From Chionoecetes opilio (lineage: Eukaryota > Arthropoda > Malacostraca > Decapoda > Majidae), in NCBI GenBank assembly GCA_016584305.1, contig JACEEZ010019097.1, forward strand, positions 397,527 through 461,526: a stretch of 64,000 nt of DNA, read 5' to 3'. Under the pieces are notes generated by a model, which made no database searches, was not told the DNA's origin, and worked only from the letters and a program-made list of their open reading frames with translations. Positions 11,187 through 23,159 of the stretch are shown here, in pieces. How positions within the stretch are numbered: the stretch's first letter is position 1; the number at the start of each line of letters is the position of its first letter. A program made the translations under genes and the position numbers.

Positions 11187-11275
<89 letters not shown>
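11187..11275. repeat. (AGT)n microsatellite, right half
   Basis: About 29 AGT triplets directly follow the hAT right end. With 8648-8760 this forms the original target microsatellite. Confidence 0.95.
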
Positions 11276-11540
11276 GAAGAGGAGGACTCATAACATCTAT
11301 CCTTTGTTCATCTACACTTTTTGTTCACAATTTTCACACATCAATCTAATTTCATCCTACCATATTGATACAAAAAAAAGCCTACATGCAATAGAGGCTC
11401 AAACATTAAAAAATATATATTGATGCACCATTTACATTTCCTTTCCTGTATGTGACATTAATGCATATTTATTTATTTTTTTTATTTTTAAGTTGAAGCC
11501 TATATAGTGCCTGTAGGTGACATCAATGTATGTACTGTAC

Positions 11541-11617
11541 CTGTCCTGTCTTGGTTTCCCCCGCAGCGTTGATGACCCAGTCCCACTCCTCATCCCCAAA
11601 GGCCGCGGCACACGAGG
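11541..11617 (-). CDS. SDR/epimerase-like gene, exon 3
   Basis: A 77-bp exon has acceptor CCTCCAG|CC and donor CAG|GTACAG. With the base from exon 2 it gives 26 whole codons containing WDWVINAAGETKTGQ. The INAAGET segment corresponds to the strand 4 (N)xAxET region that contacts the cofactor in extended SDR proteins. It lies outside any long open frame, so ORF scans miss it. A foldback element begins about 50 bp upstream of its acceptor, at 11669. Confidence 0.85.
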
Positions 11618-11668
11618 CTGGAGGGAGGGAGTGGGGGGGAGGAAGAAACAATGATATCAACAGCCGAT

Positions 11669-12292
11669 AGTATTCCAGATGAACACCGAATTCCCTTGGG
11701 TGGACGAAAATAGTTTTTTTGTTAAGTTTTGATGTGTTTTTAATGCATCTGCTAACGTTTCTGTCGCAAATCTTTTTTTTTTTTTTATAGGTAAAGGTTA
11801 GGTTAGGTTAGTTTAGTTTAGGTTAGGTAAAGGTTATGTTAGGTAAAGGTTAGGTTAGGTTAGTTTAGGTTAGGTAAAGGTTATGTTAGGTAAAGGTTAT
11901 GTTAGGTAAAGGTTATGTTAGGTAAAGGTTAGGTTAGGTTAGTTTAGGTTAGGTAAAGGTTATGTTAGGTATAGTTTAGGTTAGGTATGGGTTATGTTAG
12001 GTAAGTTAGGTTAGTTGTTAGGTTATATGGTTTTTTGGGTATGTTTGTTGAAGTACACTAGTAAAAAGTTATTTGTTGGTAAGTTAGAGTTAGTAAATAG
12101 TTAGGTAAAGGTTAGTATAGGTTCGTTATCAATAGTTTTTTGTCATTTTTGTTGCAAGTTCACCCAAAAAAAAAAGTTATTTGCGACGAAACGTTACATT
12201 TCATTCATCAAATACGTACATCAAAACTCACCAAAAACAAACGTTTCTTCACCAAAGATTCGTTATAATCGTTTTCATCTGGAATTTCACTC
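11669..12292. mobile_element. Inverted-repeat element, family C copy 1, with TTAGG loop
   Basis: The left arm 11669-11780 reads TATTCCAGATGAACACCG ... CTAACGTTTCTGTCGCAAAT. The right arm 12178-12292 reads TTGCGACGAAACGTTAC ... TTTTCATCTGGAAT, its reverse complement with indels. The loop 11790-12110 is a degenerate TTAGG array. No transposase is present. Copies of the same arms are at 16.57-18.66, 30.55 and 36.66-37.0 kb. Confidence 0.8.
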
Positions 12293-12836
12293 CACACCCC
12301 ACTACTCACACTCACTCACATCACCACATCACACACACTCACACACTCCACTCACACTCACTCACTCAACACTCACACTCACACTCACTCACTCACTCAC
12401 TCACACACACACTCACACTCACACTCACACTCACACTCACACACACTCACAACTCACACTCACACTCACTCACACTCACTCCACTCACACACACTCACAC
12501 TCACATCACACTCACACTCACACACTCACACCTCACACTCCACACACTCCTCACTCACACTCACTCACACACACTCACACTCACTCACTCTACACTCACA
12601 CACTCACACTCACCACACCACTCACCACTCACAACACTCACACATCCACTCCCTCAACTCACACTCACACCACTTCACACACACACTCACACTCACACTC
12701 ACTCACTCTAACACACACACTCACACACACTCACACTCACACACTCACACTCACACACACTCACACTCACACTCACACTCGCACACTCACACTCACTCTC
12801 ACACACTCACACTCCCTCACTCACTCACACACACAA
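12293..12836. repeat. (CACACT)n simple repeat
   Basis: About 540 bp of CA/CT-rich hexamer-like repeat; the His/Thr-rich open frame across it is an artefact. Confidence 0.95.
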
Positions 12837-12937
12837 AGGTTATAGCATGTACATGAAATATCTAATTTGAATCAATTTTATCTTAATTAGTTATCTCATC
12901 CTTTTCCTCTCATAAAAACAAACATATTCGAAAGTAT

Positions 12938-13741
<804 letters not shown>

Positions 13742-13769
13742 CTGTACATAAGAAGAAGGATGTTAGCTT

Positions 13770-14115
13770 AGGTTTAGGTTAGGTTAGGTTAGGTTAGGTT
13801 AGCTTAGGTTTAGCTTAGGTTTAGGTTAGGTTAGGTTAGGTTAGGTTAGGTTATGTTTTTAGTTTCTTGTTATAGCAGACAATGTGGCGCCCAATGAACC
13901 CACACCACACAAGAAGAATGTTAGGTTAGGTTATGTTTTAGGTTAGGTTAGGTTTAGGTTAGGTTATGTAATGTTTATGCTGATGAACCCACACCCTGCA
14001 CACATGAAGAAGGATGTTAGGTTAGGTTTTAAGTCAGGTTATGTTATGTTTTAGGATTGGTTAGGTTTAGGTTATGTTATGTTTTAGGTTAGGTTAGGTT
14101 AGGTTTTAGGTTAGG
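13770..14115. repeat. TTAGG array with two partial copies of the exon 2 edge
   Basis: Degenerate TTAGG/TTTAGG repeats are interrupted at 13875-13915 and 13981-14020 by near copies of the exon 2 5' end and its upstream intron. This looks like a local tandem duplication of about 110-160 bp followed by decay. Confidence 0.85.
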
Positions 14116-14127
14116 TTATAGTGGTTA

Positions 14128-14690
14128 TAGCTCAAAAATCTTTAGCACTCAAAAAGTTTTAGCACCTAAAAATTGTTGGCACTCAAATATTTTGGCACTC
14201 AAAAATTGTTGGCACTCAAATTGTTGTGGCATTCAAAATTGTTTGGCACTCTAAAAAAAATGGCACTCAATTATTTTGGCACTCAACATTTTTTGGCATT
14301 TTATAGCTAGCGAGTGAGGGAGGAGTGACAGCCTGGGGGTTGACAAAAAACATTTGAATGCCAAAAAATTTTAGGTGCCAAAATTTGTTGAGTGCCAAAA
14401 AATGTTGAGTGCCAACAAATGCTGAATGCCAAAAAATTGTGCCAAAAATTTGAGTACTAAATTTTTTTGAGTGCCAAAAAATTTCGAGTGCCACAAAAAA
14501 TTGAGTGCCAAATTTTTAGAGGGCCAACAAATTTTGAGTGCCAAAAATTTGTGCCAATTATTCTTTTTTGAGTGCCAAAAAAAAGAAAGTGCCAAAATGT
14601 TGTGGCAAGTGCCAAACATTTTTGAGTGCAAAAAATGTGAGTGCCAAAAATTTGAGTAGTACCAAAAAATTGAGTGCCAAAAATGTAACT
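14128..14690. repeat. Head-to-head minisatellite forming a large inverted repeat
   Basis: At 14128-14300 the unit reads TTTGGCACTCAAAAA (16-20 bp period). At 14355-14690 the same unit is reversed as TTTTTGAGTGCCAAA. The centre, about 14300-14350, is unique. The two arrays can pair over roughly 170 bp. Confidence 0.9.
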
Positions 14691-15640
14691 TGTTTTCTTT
14701 TGTATAACTACAGTATGCATACTAACATACACGGAATATCTATACGTTACTACATCCTGTGTTGCTTTATCTATGTAGTATGCTGTGTAAAAATATTTAA
14801 AAGAATGGTATATCTTTTCATAAATAATTTGTATTAACCAAAATAAACCAAATAATACCAACTACCTACTTCACCTAATACCATTTCCATCGGAAATTAA
14901 TACCAACCGAGATATCGATGGGTTTACTATTATATTTTCATTGACCGTGAGACAGCGAGTAATGCACTGCACCAGCCAGCCGGGGCAGCCGGGCCACAGC
15001 GCATCATTAGAAAACTTATTTAACCTAAGTTTCCTACCAAAACCTAACACAATCTTAACACAACCTAAACCAAACCCAAGTGAAAAAGATCCCCACACGA
15101 CCCAAGCCTCGCCAATGTCTCATTTACTACCTATCCCCAATGGAAGTGGAATTAGGAAAAGTTGTTTCTATTAATGAAATCAATAGAATTCGAGATCAAA
15201 TTGAGTGGAAATTTTGAAGATTTAATGTAATTTTCGTCTTACCATATAAAACCCCACTTTCCAACCAGGTCCCTAAGTTTGTTGGGCATAGGGAAAGAGA
15301 AAAACAAGGGTATCCTTTCGTTAGTTGGCTTTCATAAGTGCTGGAATTCTTACCTACATCATCGTGTGGATTTCTTTATTCTGAGTATTTTTAAATCCAT
15401 TTCCCATGGCGCAATTGAATAATATTGGCGATACATGCACTACCGAAAATGTACCGTTATTTCAACCAGAAATGGTTAAAGTAATCATCCAGACCCATTT
15501 TTTCTTTGCATAATTATGTTGAATGTTCATTCAAAATACCTAATCCACAAAAAATTATTCATTTTCACGCCTTATTTCCCTAAAAACATGACTTTTGTAA
15601 AAAGCGCGGGAAAAACAACAGCCACATTCCAGCCGTGGCG
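14691..15640. other. Intron sequence without recognisable features
   Basis: AT-rich. A short CCTAA-rich patch lies at 15020-15085, and 15270-15300 weakly resembles the family B arm at 19340. No exon of the dehydrogenase gene is needed here, since exons 1 and 2 join in phase. Confidence 0.5.
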
Positions 15641-15654
15641 CGAAACTTGCTGGC

Positions 15655-16208
15655 GACGACACAAGAGGTAAGCCTCCCAGCCCCGCCCGATACAGACACA
15701 CGGAGACTCTGAGAAAAATGTAGTACTTGGGGAATTTTGGGTGCTTCTGGTATATTTTTTGTGCGACACGGCACATACTTGCATCCTGCATGGGCACGGC
15801 AAGAAAGCCGTGCCATTCCCGAGAGCTTAGCACCCATTCACAACCCACACGGCGACAATATATGTGTGCAGACCTTTGGAGCGACGGGGAGCGGCTGGTA
15901 GTAGCCAGGGTACTGCAGCCCTCTCATCTCGGTGGCCTTGCTACTACCCGCCGCTCCCCGCCGCTTGCCGCCGCTGCACACATCTGCACACATATATCGT
16001 CGCCCCACAGTTTGCAAATGGGTGCTAAGCTCTCGGTAAAGGCACAGCCCCCACGCTGCACCCACACAGGATGCAAGTACATACCACATCGCACAAAAAA
16101 AATATCAGAAACACCCAAAATTCCCCAAGTACTACATTTTTCTCAGAGTCTCCACGCATATGTATCAGGCGGTGCTGGGAGGCTCCCTGTTGTGACGTCG
16201 CCGACCCA
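15655..16208. mobile_element. Long foldback, about 260-bp arms
   Basis: The left arm 15655-15912 and right arm 15948-16208 are reverse complements over almost their whole length. Examples are ACTCTGAGAAAAATGTAGTA at 15708 against TACTACATTTTTCTCAGAGT at 16131, and paired ATATATGTGTGCAGA blocks near the centre. No coding sequence or target duplication was identified. Confidence 0.85.
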
Positions 16209-16755
16209 TGGTGCGTCATCTGCTGATAAACAGTTGTGTTTTGAGAGCACGGGGAATTTACAGATTTTGAATGCGGATCATTTAAAAACGGGTGACTGGA
16301 TGCAAAATGTGACAACATATTGTTGATATACTCGATCATGGCTATATTTTGACTGCATTAAATCAGGAATGATGAAATGGTCTGGACGATTACTTTAAGT
16401 TAAATCAAATTAAGTTAGATTACGATTAGTAACAGATGATAAAGGGAAAAAAAAAATATCAATACTATTTCAGTGTGAAGCGGAGCAAGGTTTGCGGGGT
16501 GGGCCGGCAGGGGCGGGACGGCGCCCCCCACACCTTTAAACAAAGATTTATTTCCGACAAAAGCGAGTGCCAGATTCGGTATTATTCCAGATGAACACCG
16601 AATTCACTTTGGTGGATGAAACAATTTTTTTCTGGTGAGTTTTGATGTTTAGAATTAATCGCCTAACCGTTTCTGTGGCAAATCTTTTTTTATCTTTTTT
16701 TTTTATTTAGGTAAAGGTTAGGTTAGGTATAGGTTAGGCTAGGTTAGGTTAGGTA

Positions 16756-18257
16756 GTGCCGACCGGGGTAATTTGGTCCTTCCAACGGACCGGTTCTATT
16801 CGGACCGCCATCTTTGCTTTGGTGTTTGTTTCTTTATAAATAAGAGTGTAACAGTTTTGAATATCCCATGTAGTAAAACAACCATTTTAACATTTCTAGT
16901 ATTAATATGAATATAAATATCGATATGTAACTGAACCCAGAAACCAAAATAGAAAATGAGTAAAATGACAGCAAAAAAAAGTTGCGGCAAAGTTTGTTTA
17001 CAAAATCAGATGATTTGGCGAACTTTCATGGGATTCAAATACGAGACGGAGTACATTCTTGTAAATAAGCGTATATAGAGTGTTTTTTCTCTACTTTAAC
17101 ATGAAAATATCAAAAATGCTCTATCTTGTCTCAATTTCGTATGATCAATGCTCAGTTTGGGTCCGTATTTACCCCGGTGACAAAAATAACTCACGGGGTA
17201 AATTGGCCCCAGTGTAATGTACCCCTCACGGCATATCACGGTGAGGATTAACTGCTTATTTGCACTTGTTTCTTTTGTTTCAGATTGTTGAATGCTAATA
17301 TGGAATTAGTTTAAGGGTGCTGGTATATAAATTAAGGGTAAATTTTTACTCAAGGACCAGAATTCTCTACACAATTGGGAGAATGATTTCTGTTTACCTT
17401 AATGGATACGGTAAATGTGCAGTTTCAACCAATACTTCCTATAAACCTATACTCTCCTGACATAACTGGGGGGCTATGCCCACCCATACCTCCCTGCTAG
17501 TTAACTAACCTAACATGGGCATTGATTACGTAACCTAACGGTATTATTTTACATTAGGACCGAAATTCCCTACACAATTGGGAGTGTGGTTCTGTTTACC
17601 CTATTTAATTCTAGGAAACATTTTCTCTATTGAGTTTCCGTCGCAAATCATTACTTTCGAAGATAATGACATGTTCATAGGGAGGCGAGAGCCAAGTGTT
17701 TACGTGCGCCTGACTCTTCTTCCTCTTGTGACCTGCATCGCCTCTGTTCTTCCCTTGCCACGGACACTTTTTTAATGCAGATTTGACATTAGTTTGGAGG
17801 TTAAAGTGTGTGTTAGGTTAGGTTAGTGAGTCAAAAGGTGGGGTTAGGTTAATTTTCATATCTCCTATACACTCGGATCTCCTTCCTATTAAAAACATCT
17901 TATATCTCCGAAAGAAGTGCTTTGTGATGGAAGCTCATAGAGAGAATGTTTCCTAGAATCCAATAAGGTAAACAGAAACCATACTCCCAATTGTGTAGGG
18001 AATTCTGGCCCTAATGTAAAGTATTACTAAATTAAGTAACAATGCTTAGAAATTATAAAAGAAAAACTAGCATAGACCTAGAAAAAGAAGAAAGACTAGG
18101 AACTCAAAGACACCCAAACGTGTGCGTGTTGGTCATATTTTCCGCCTCCCCAGAGAATGTGAAGAACAGCTAACAGAATGTTTGATAGTGTCCATGGGCA
18201 TGGTATGACATGTTGTTTAAGTTTTTGGAGGTTTGTCAAATTTTTAAGATTTTTTTT

Positions 18258-18299
<42 letters not shown>

Positions 18300-18528
18300 C
18301 CAATTTACCCCAGAGTTAGGTCCGATTTACCCCATTTAGTGTAACAATGCGGTCCGCACTTCGCAGTATATTGCTAACAGAGCTATAATGGAAATTTGTT
18401 CAAACTTTAATGACATATAGGTAGTGACCCTCTTATGATTGTATTAACTTTTTGTTTGTTTATTTCAATAGATCTGGAAACTAGATCAAAGTTTGTCAAA
18501 ACCAGGACCAAATTACCCCGGTCGGCAC
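16756..18528. mobile_element. TA-flanked terminal-inverted-repeat element, non-autonomous
   Basis: The ends GTGCCGACCGGGGTAATTTG and its complement (right end at 18528) are near identical over about 25 bp and flanked by TA on both sides. This fits a Tc1/mariner-type TA duplication. Inside, GGTAAATTGG/CCAATTTACC motifs recur (17160-17220 and 18298-18335), a second inverted repeat spans 17555-18030, and an (AT)n tract lies at 18262-18297. I see no transposase. Confidence 0.8.
17555..18030. repeat. Internal inverted repeat
   Basis: CCCTACACAATTGGGAGTGT at 17570 is mirrored by ACTCCCAATTGTGTAGGG at about 17983, with further pairing through CTAGGAAACATTTTCTCTAT (17611). A third, direct copy of the edge is at 17353. 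Block 17405-17545 also recurs in direct orientation at 18775-18910. Confidence 0.75.
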
Positions 18529-18774
18529 TATGGGTTCGGTTAGGTTCAATTTCTTTTTTTGTCATTTTTATTCCAAATCACAAAAAAAAAAAAAAAAGTG
18601 ATTTGCGACAGAAACGGTTACCAGATTCATTCAAAACACATAAAAACTATTCAAGAAAACTAAGTTTCGGTCTCAAAATCGGTGAATGCCGCTACTAAAA
18701 ATTTTCAAAAACAAGACAGGGAGTAATGAATGAATTTATTAAACTGCAGTTTTACCGCACCATTATAAGGAACA

Positions 18775-19440
18775 CCCAATCGGTAAATATGTAGTTTCAA
18801 CCAATACTCCCTATTGACCAATAATCTCCTGACATAACTCGCCCCCCCCCCAGACCCCCCTGCTAGTTACCTACTCTAACCTGGGCATTGATTACGTAAC
18901 CTAACCTCACTGGTTCTTTTTTTGGGTATTATTCTAGTGTTTGCCCATACTCTCCCCTCTCCCACAAAACAAGTTTGGGGACCTGGGGGAATGCAGGATA
19001 TTTGGCTGGGGTACAAAATATGTGTCGGAACCACATAGTTTTTGAGTAAGGTGTGTTGTAAAAATTCCCTAGATCTAGGGAAAATATATTGAATTTCTGA
19101 AGAACTAAGTCCAGAGACGTGTGGTTAGATTATCGGGGGGTCGACCCCCACTAGGTTAGGTTAGGTTATATTACATCCCCCCCATGCTAGAAGGTTAGGT
19201 TAAATTAGGTTAGGCAAATTACCCTACATCCAGGGAAATTACTTTAGATTGCCTAAGGAATTTTGTCTTCCACACATAACTCCTAAAATACGTGTTTCCG
19301 ACGTATTATTTGTTCCCCACCCGAAAACCCCGCATTCCCACAGGTCCCCAAGCTTGTTTGGGGGAAGGGGGAGTGTGAGCAAATGCTAGAAATTTACCTT
19401 TTTTTGTCCCCTCAAACCCCCCTTGTTATTTTTCATTTCC
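18775..19440. mobile_element. Inverted-repeat element, family B copy 1, TTAGG-containing loop
   Basis: The arm 18940-19090 (CCCATACTCTCCCC ... TTCCCTAGATCTAGGGAAA) pairs with 19205-19400 (CCAGGGAAATTACTTTAG ... GGGGGAAGGGGGAGTGTGAG). The loop has short TTAGG runs and TCGGGGGGTCGACCCCCA. The same arms recur, larger, at 41745-43110. Confidence 0.7.
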
Positions 19441-19841
19441 GACGGCTGTTGTAGGGGTTAGAAATACTCCTTATGATGAGAACGAAACGTTCAGGATACT
19501 TAAAACCACCGATCGCGTATTGGTTTAAACTGCAGTTATACCACCCAATCTACAGCAATAACACTACATAACACACACACACACAGAAGCTAACACAATT
19601 CAAGGCTATTAAAGAGCATATCAAGCAACACATTGAATACAAGTATGTCCCCTTTAACCGTAACCCAATGACACACATACACAAACAAACATATAAACAC
19701 ACACACCAACCACTAAATCACCGTGCAACACCCTACATCACCACACCCAACAGCCACAAACACACCCTCACCACGCACACAAACACGGGAGATAAACACT
19801 ACACGAGTTAGAAGGGGTCGAGGCGGGTTAGCACAGGGGTA

Positions 19842-20262
19842 CCGTTGATTCGGGCCGCCAGTTGCAACAGGCCGCCTATAGTAGCATGCATACCCAGCAG
19901 ACAGGGCAGTTTCGTGGTCGTTTTCAGAGACACCGACTATTTTATCTTGGCCTACAATAGGGGCTTGTTCTAATGGTGCTAGTTTTATTTTGCGCAAACC
20001 CATAAAAAAAAAAAAAAAGGTATACTTTGTGGTTAAGGTTAGGTTAGGTTTCATTAAAACCTATAAGGTTAGGTTAAGTTAAAAAAAAATCTTTTTTTTT
20101 TTTATTTATTTTTTTGCGCAAAATAAAAATATCTCTGTTAGAACAAGCACCTATTGTAGGCCAAGAAAAAATAGTCGGTGTCTCTGAAAACGACCGCGAA
20201 ACTCTCGTCCATTATGCATTTAATATAGGCGGCCTGATTCAACTGGCGGCCCGAATCAACTG
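19842..20262. mobile_element. 421-bp TA-flanked inverted-repeat element, family A copy 1
   Basis: The arms start C(C/A)GTTGATTCGGGCCGCCAG and pair for about 190 bp. Both ends abut TA (19840-19841, 20263-20264). The loop (about 20020-20075) contains one GTGGTTAAGGTTAGGTTAGG unit. It sits 20 bp inside the donor of exon 1 and could form a hairpin in the pre-mRNA. Relatives are at 35.6, 44.5 and 59.5-61.3 kb. Confidence 0.85.
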
Positions 20263-20283
20263 TATCCTTAGCACAGTACTTAC

Positions 20284-20320
20284 CTCCTAAAACAAGCACT
20301 CTGGGTTTAACTGTAGCCAT
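20284..20320 (-). CDS. SDR/epimerase-like gene, coding exon 1
   Basis: On the minus strand ATG at 20320 opens MATVKPRVLVLG, then a G and a good donor (GAG|GTAAGT). The short basic lead followed by a hydrophobic beta strand and Gly is the classic start of a Rossmann dinucleotide-binding fold. The split codon (G plus GG at the start of exon 2) rebuilds LGGCGFIG, so phases agree. A 421-bp inverted-repeat element ends 20 bp inside the intron. Upstream on the minus strand, about 20650, is a TAAGATGGCAACA motif of the YY1-like kind often seen near arthropod promoters; its role here is a guess. Confidence 0.85.
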
Positions 20321-20329
20321 GGGGGAGAG

Positions 20330-20790
20330 TCACTGTATAGCACTGTAGCCAAATAGTACGTAGACAACCCAGCAATGTCTCTATTAGTAGTATAGAGGCG
20401 CTATTACTATTGAAAACACACCCTGTCTCTCAAACTTCCTGTGTCAGCTGATAAGACACTCGACATGCCGTGCTGTTTACTATTTACATTATTGACTTGA
20501 TTTTACCCTTCTAACTACTATTTATTACTTTATTTTGTGTTGATATATAATGTTTTGCCAGTGTTTATTCTTTATGTGTCTTATGCGAGGTGTTTAATAG
20601 GTTGTTTGTGTGTTTATTTGTGTGTGGGAAGAGGTTTTTGTGATGGGTCAGTGTTGCCATCTTAGTGCGTTGTGTTTTATGTGTGTGTGTGAAAATGGCG
20701 CCAAATTCAACCCGTTCATCCACCCTGCGACCCCACCCCACCCAACCCACATGGATCTAACGTCAATAACACTATAGTCGCTACTACACT
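20330..20790. other. Presumed 5' flank of the dehydrogenase gene
   Basis: No repeats or coding sequence are recognised. A TTTGGCGCCATTTTCACACA block (minus strand, about 20705) and TAAGATGGCAACA (about 20652) are promoter-like but unproven. Confidence 0.35.
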
Positions 20791-20794
20791 AATG

Positions 20795-20880
20795 TCACCA
20801 GGTACTATTTATTATGAATTTTAGCATCACTACAGACTTGTATGTGCCATTAAAGAGGCATGCACAGTAGTTTATGTTAT
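20795..20880. repeat. Fragment of the CTGTTATCTACGGTAG element family
   Basis: TAGCATCACTAC...TATGTGCCA...ACAGTAGTTTAT matches 26215-26270 and the reverse complement of 61995-62050. Confidence 0.75.
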
Positions 20881-20913
20881 GGACTCCTTCGAGCATCTAC
20901 CCAAATCAATCAA

Positions 20914-23158
20914 TCAGTCATTGGGGGTATACGCCGGGGGGCGCATCGCCTCGCCCACCCAACGACGCCACTCCCGGGGGTCACCACGCGCGAGTTCCCA
21001 TGCAGGCTCCTTACCCATACCAAGCAGCTCTCGACAAGAAACATCAACTTACCCCAGCCACGAGCCTTGTGGGCGCCCCTTTGGCCTCCTCCACGCCGGA
21101 TTGTCTCTTACAGATACAACCCGATGGGAAGGATCGGTTTCAGGGTAGCGTGCCACATGCCCATATAGCCGAAGTTGGCGCTGACGGACTATGCAGGTAA
21201 TAGGCCTCGGTTCAGTCTCACGGTGCAATCGCTGATTTGACACGTAATCATCCCAGCGATACCCCATGATTCTGCGAAGACACTTATTACCAAAGGCATT
21301 GATTCGTCTCTTCAAGTCACTATTTAGTGTCCATGTCTCACAACCATAGAGTAAGACAGGGATCACAAGCGACTTGAAGATCCGGATCTTTGTCCTTCTG
21401 CACAGGTACCGACAACGCCAAATACTCCCGCTGAACGAGTCCATAACACCGTGGGCTATGCCAATCCGCCGTAAGGCTTCTTGACGTGACCCGCCGTCAT
21501 TATAGACTGCGCTACCAAGGTATGTAAAACTTTCCAAGATCTCAATGTCCTCGCCACACGCATGAACAGACTGTACTGCTTCATCTAGTAAGTCTCCAAA
21601 CACCTGGACCTTGGTCTTGAGCCAGGAGACCTCAAGTCCCAAAGGCTTTGCCTCCTCGTGCAGCGCCTCGAGAGCCATCACCAGGACCTCCAGCGACTCA
21701 GCAAAGATTACTGCATCATCGGCAAAAACAAGATCAGTGATCTTGGTGTTGCCGACGGATGCTCCACAATCACTTTGATCTACAACCTTGTCCAATACCC
21801 AGTCCATACAAGCGTTGAAAAGTGATGGGGCAAGGACGCACCCTTGCCTCACTCCTGTATCCACAGGAAAGAAGCTGGATACACCTGCCCCACACTTCAC
21901 AGCACTCTCAGTCCCAAAATACAGACCAGTTATCAAACCAATAGTCCTTGCAGGAATCCCTCGAAGTCGCAGAAGATCTCAGAGTGACTCACGATGCACT
22001 GAGTCAAACGCCTTCTTGAGATCAACATAGGCTGCAAGCATCCCCTGTCGAAACTCACGTCGGCGTTCCACCAGGACACGAAGCGCTAGGATACGGTCCG
22101 TTGTTGACTTACCAGGCGTGAACCCAGACTGCTGAGGTCTCTGATGCTTCACTAGATGACTGCGAATTCGTGTCAGCAATAGATGGGCAAGCACCTTGCC
22201 TGGTACGCTGATCAGAGTAATACCGCGGTAATTGTTGCAGTCCTGACGGTCCCCTTTCCCTTTCCAGATAGGGACGACCAGCCCCCTTTTCCAGTCAGGA
22301 GGAATGGTACCTGATTGCCACACGGCAGTCAGGACAGCATGCAACCCGCGGATCATGGCCTCACCCCCAGCTTTGAGAAGCTCCGCACTGATATTATAAA
22401 CACCAGCTACCTTTCCACCCTTCAACTTTGCTACAGCCTCTCTGACTTCGTCAAGAGAGGGTGCGGTTTCGTCAATGGGAGGATCGGCATCCACTGCCTG
22501 TAACCCAGTGGTGTGAAGCTGCTCAGTTGGAGTGTCCACCGTGAACAACTGCCCAAAGTACTCAGCCCAACGAGCCATCTGCCCATCCATGTCCGACACA
22601 AGGCGCCCATCTGCTGTTCGAATAGCACTCGCCCGAGAAGGAGACTTGGAACGGAGCTTCTTCAGGGCTCGGTAGGCGGGTCGGAGGTCATTAGCGTTCA
22701 AATGACCCTCGACATCCTCAGCGAGACTCCTGACATACCTCTCCTTGTCTCTCCTCAGGAGGGTTCTAGTCCGGCGTGACAGAGCCCTGTGCTGGTCCCG
22801 GTTCCCAACCAGCCTGGCAGCGCGACTCTCCTCGATTTCTGTAGCGTCTCCGTCGAGACAAAACTACGCCTTGACCTCGGGCGCTCTCCAATACACTCCT
22901 TGGCAGCCTGTAGAGTTTCACGTTTGAAGGTATCCCACAGTTCTACAGGATCCCCGAGAGCACCGAGCACATCAAACCGATTTGAGACTGCCACCGCATA
23001 CTCATGAGCACATGTCAAGTCCTTCAGTTTCTCAAGATGAAACACAGTATGGTTACCTCTTGAGATTCTTCTGGACTTGACATGAAGCTTAAGTGTAGCA
23101 ACAACAAGTCTGTGATCTGTTCCAAGGAACTCAGAACTCCCAAACCCATCTACCCAAA
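20914..23158 (-). mobile_element. Non-LTR retrotransposon, 5'-truncated, reverse transcriptase nearly intact
   Basis: Reading minus, the element begins inside the endonuclease end (GTDHRLVVATLKLHVKSRR at about 23125-23060). It shifts frame once near 22850 and then runs through the RT: VVPIWKGKGDRQDCNNYRGI, GFTPGKSTTD, AYVDLKKAFDSVHRESL, RQGCVLAPSLFN, LVFADDAVIF (catalytic ADD at about 21720), VLLYGCETWTL and LRLYGHVARYP. One TGA (about 21978) and one TAA (about 21047) stand in place of coding triplets. The final stop is TGA at 20916-20914, followed by a TTGATTGATT tail. Truncation within the endonuclease is typical of target-primed reverse transcription. The motif set resembles RTE-like clades, but I do not assign one. 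It lies about 600 bp upstream of the dehydrogenase gene start. Confidence 0.93.
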
Positions 23159-23159
23159 G

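Larger units (their letters stand above)
16573..18665. mobile_element. Inverted-repeat element, family C copy 2, interrupted
   Basis: The left arm 16573-16686 (TATTATTCCAGATGAACACC ... CTAACCGTTTCTGTGGCAAAT) pairs with the right arm 18600-18665 (ATTTGCGACAGAAACGGTTA ...), whose outer end has decayed. The loop was a TTAGG array (16710-16753 and about 18531-18545), into which the 1.77-kb element at 16756-18528 inserted. Confidence 0.75.

Noticed and set aside
12181..12711. His/Thr-rich protein
   Set aside because: CACACT simple repeat read as codons.
15727..16326. 199-residue protein and overlapping frames
   Set aside because: They span both arms of a foldback; the frames mirror each other because the DNA is an inverted repeat.
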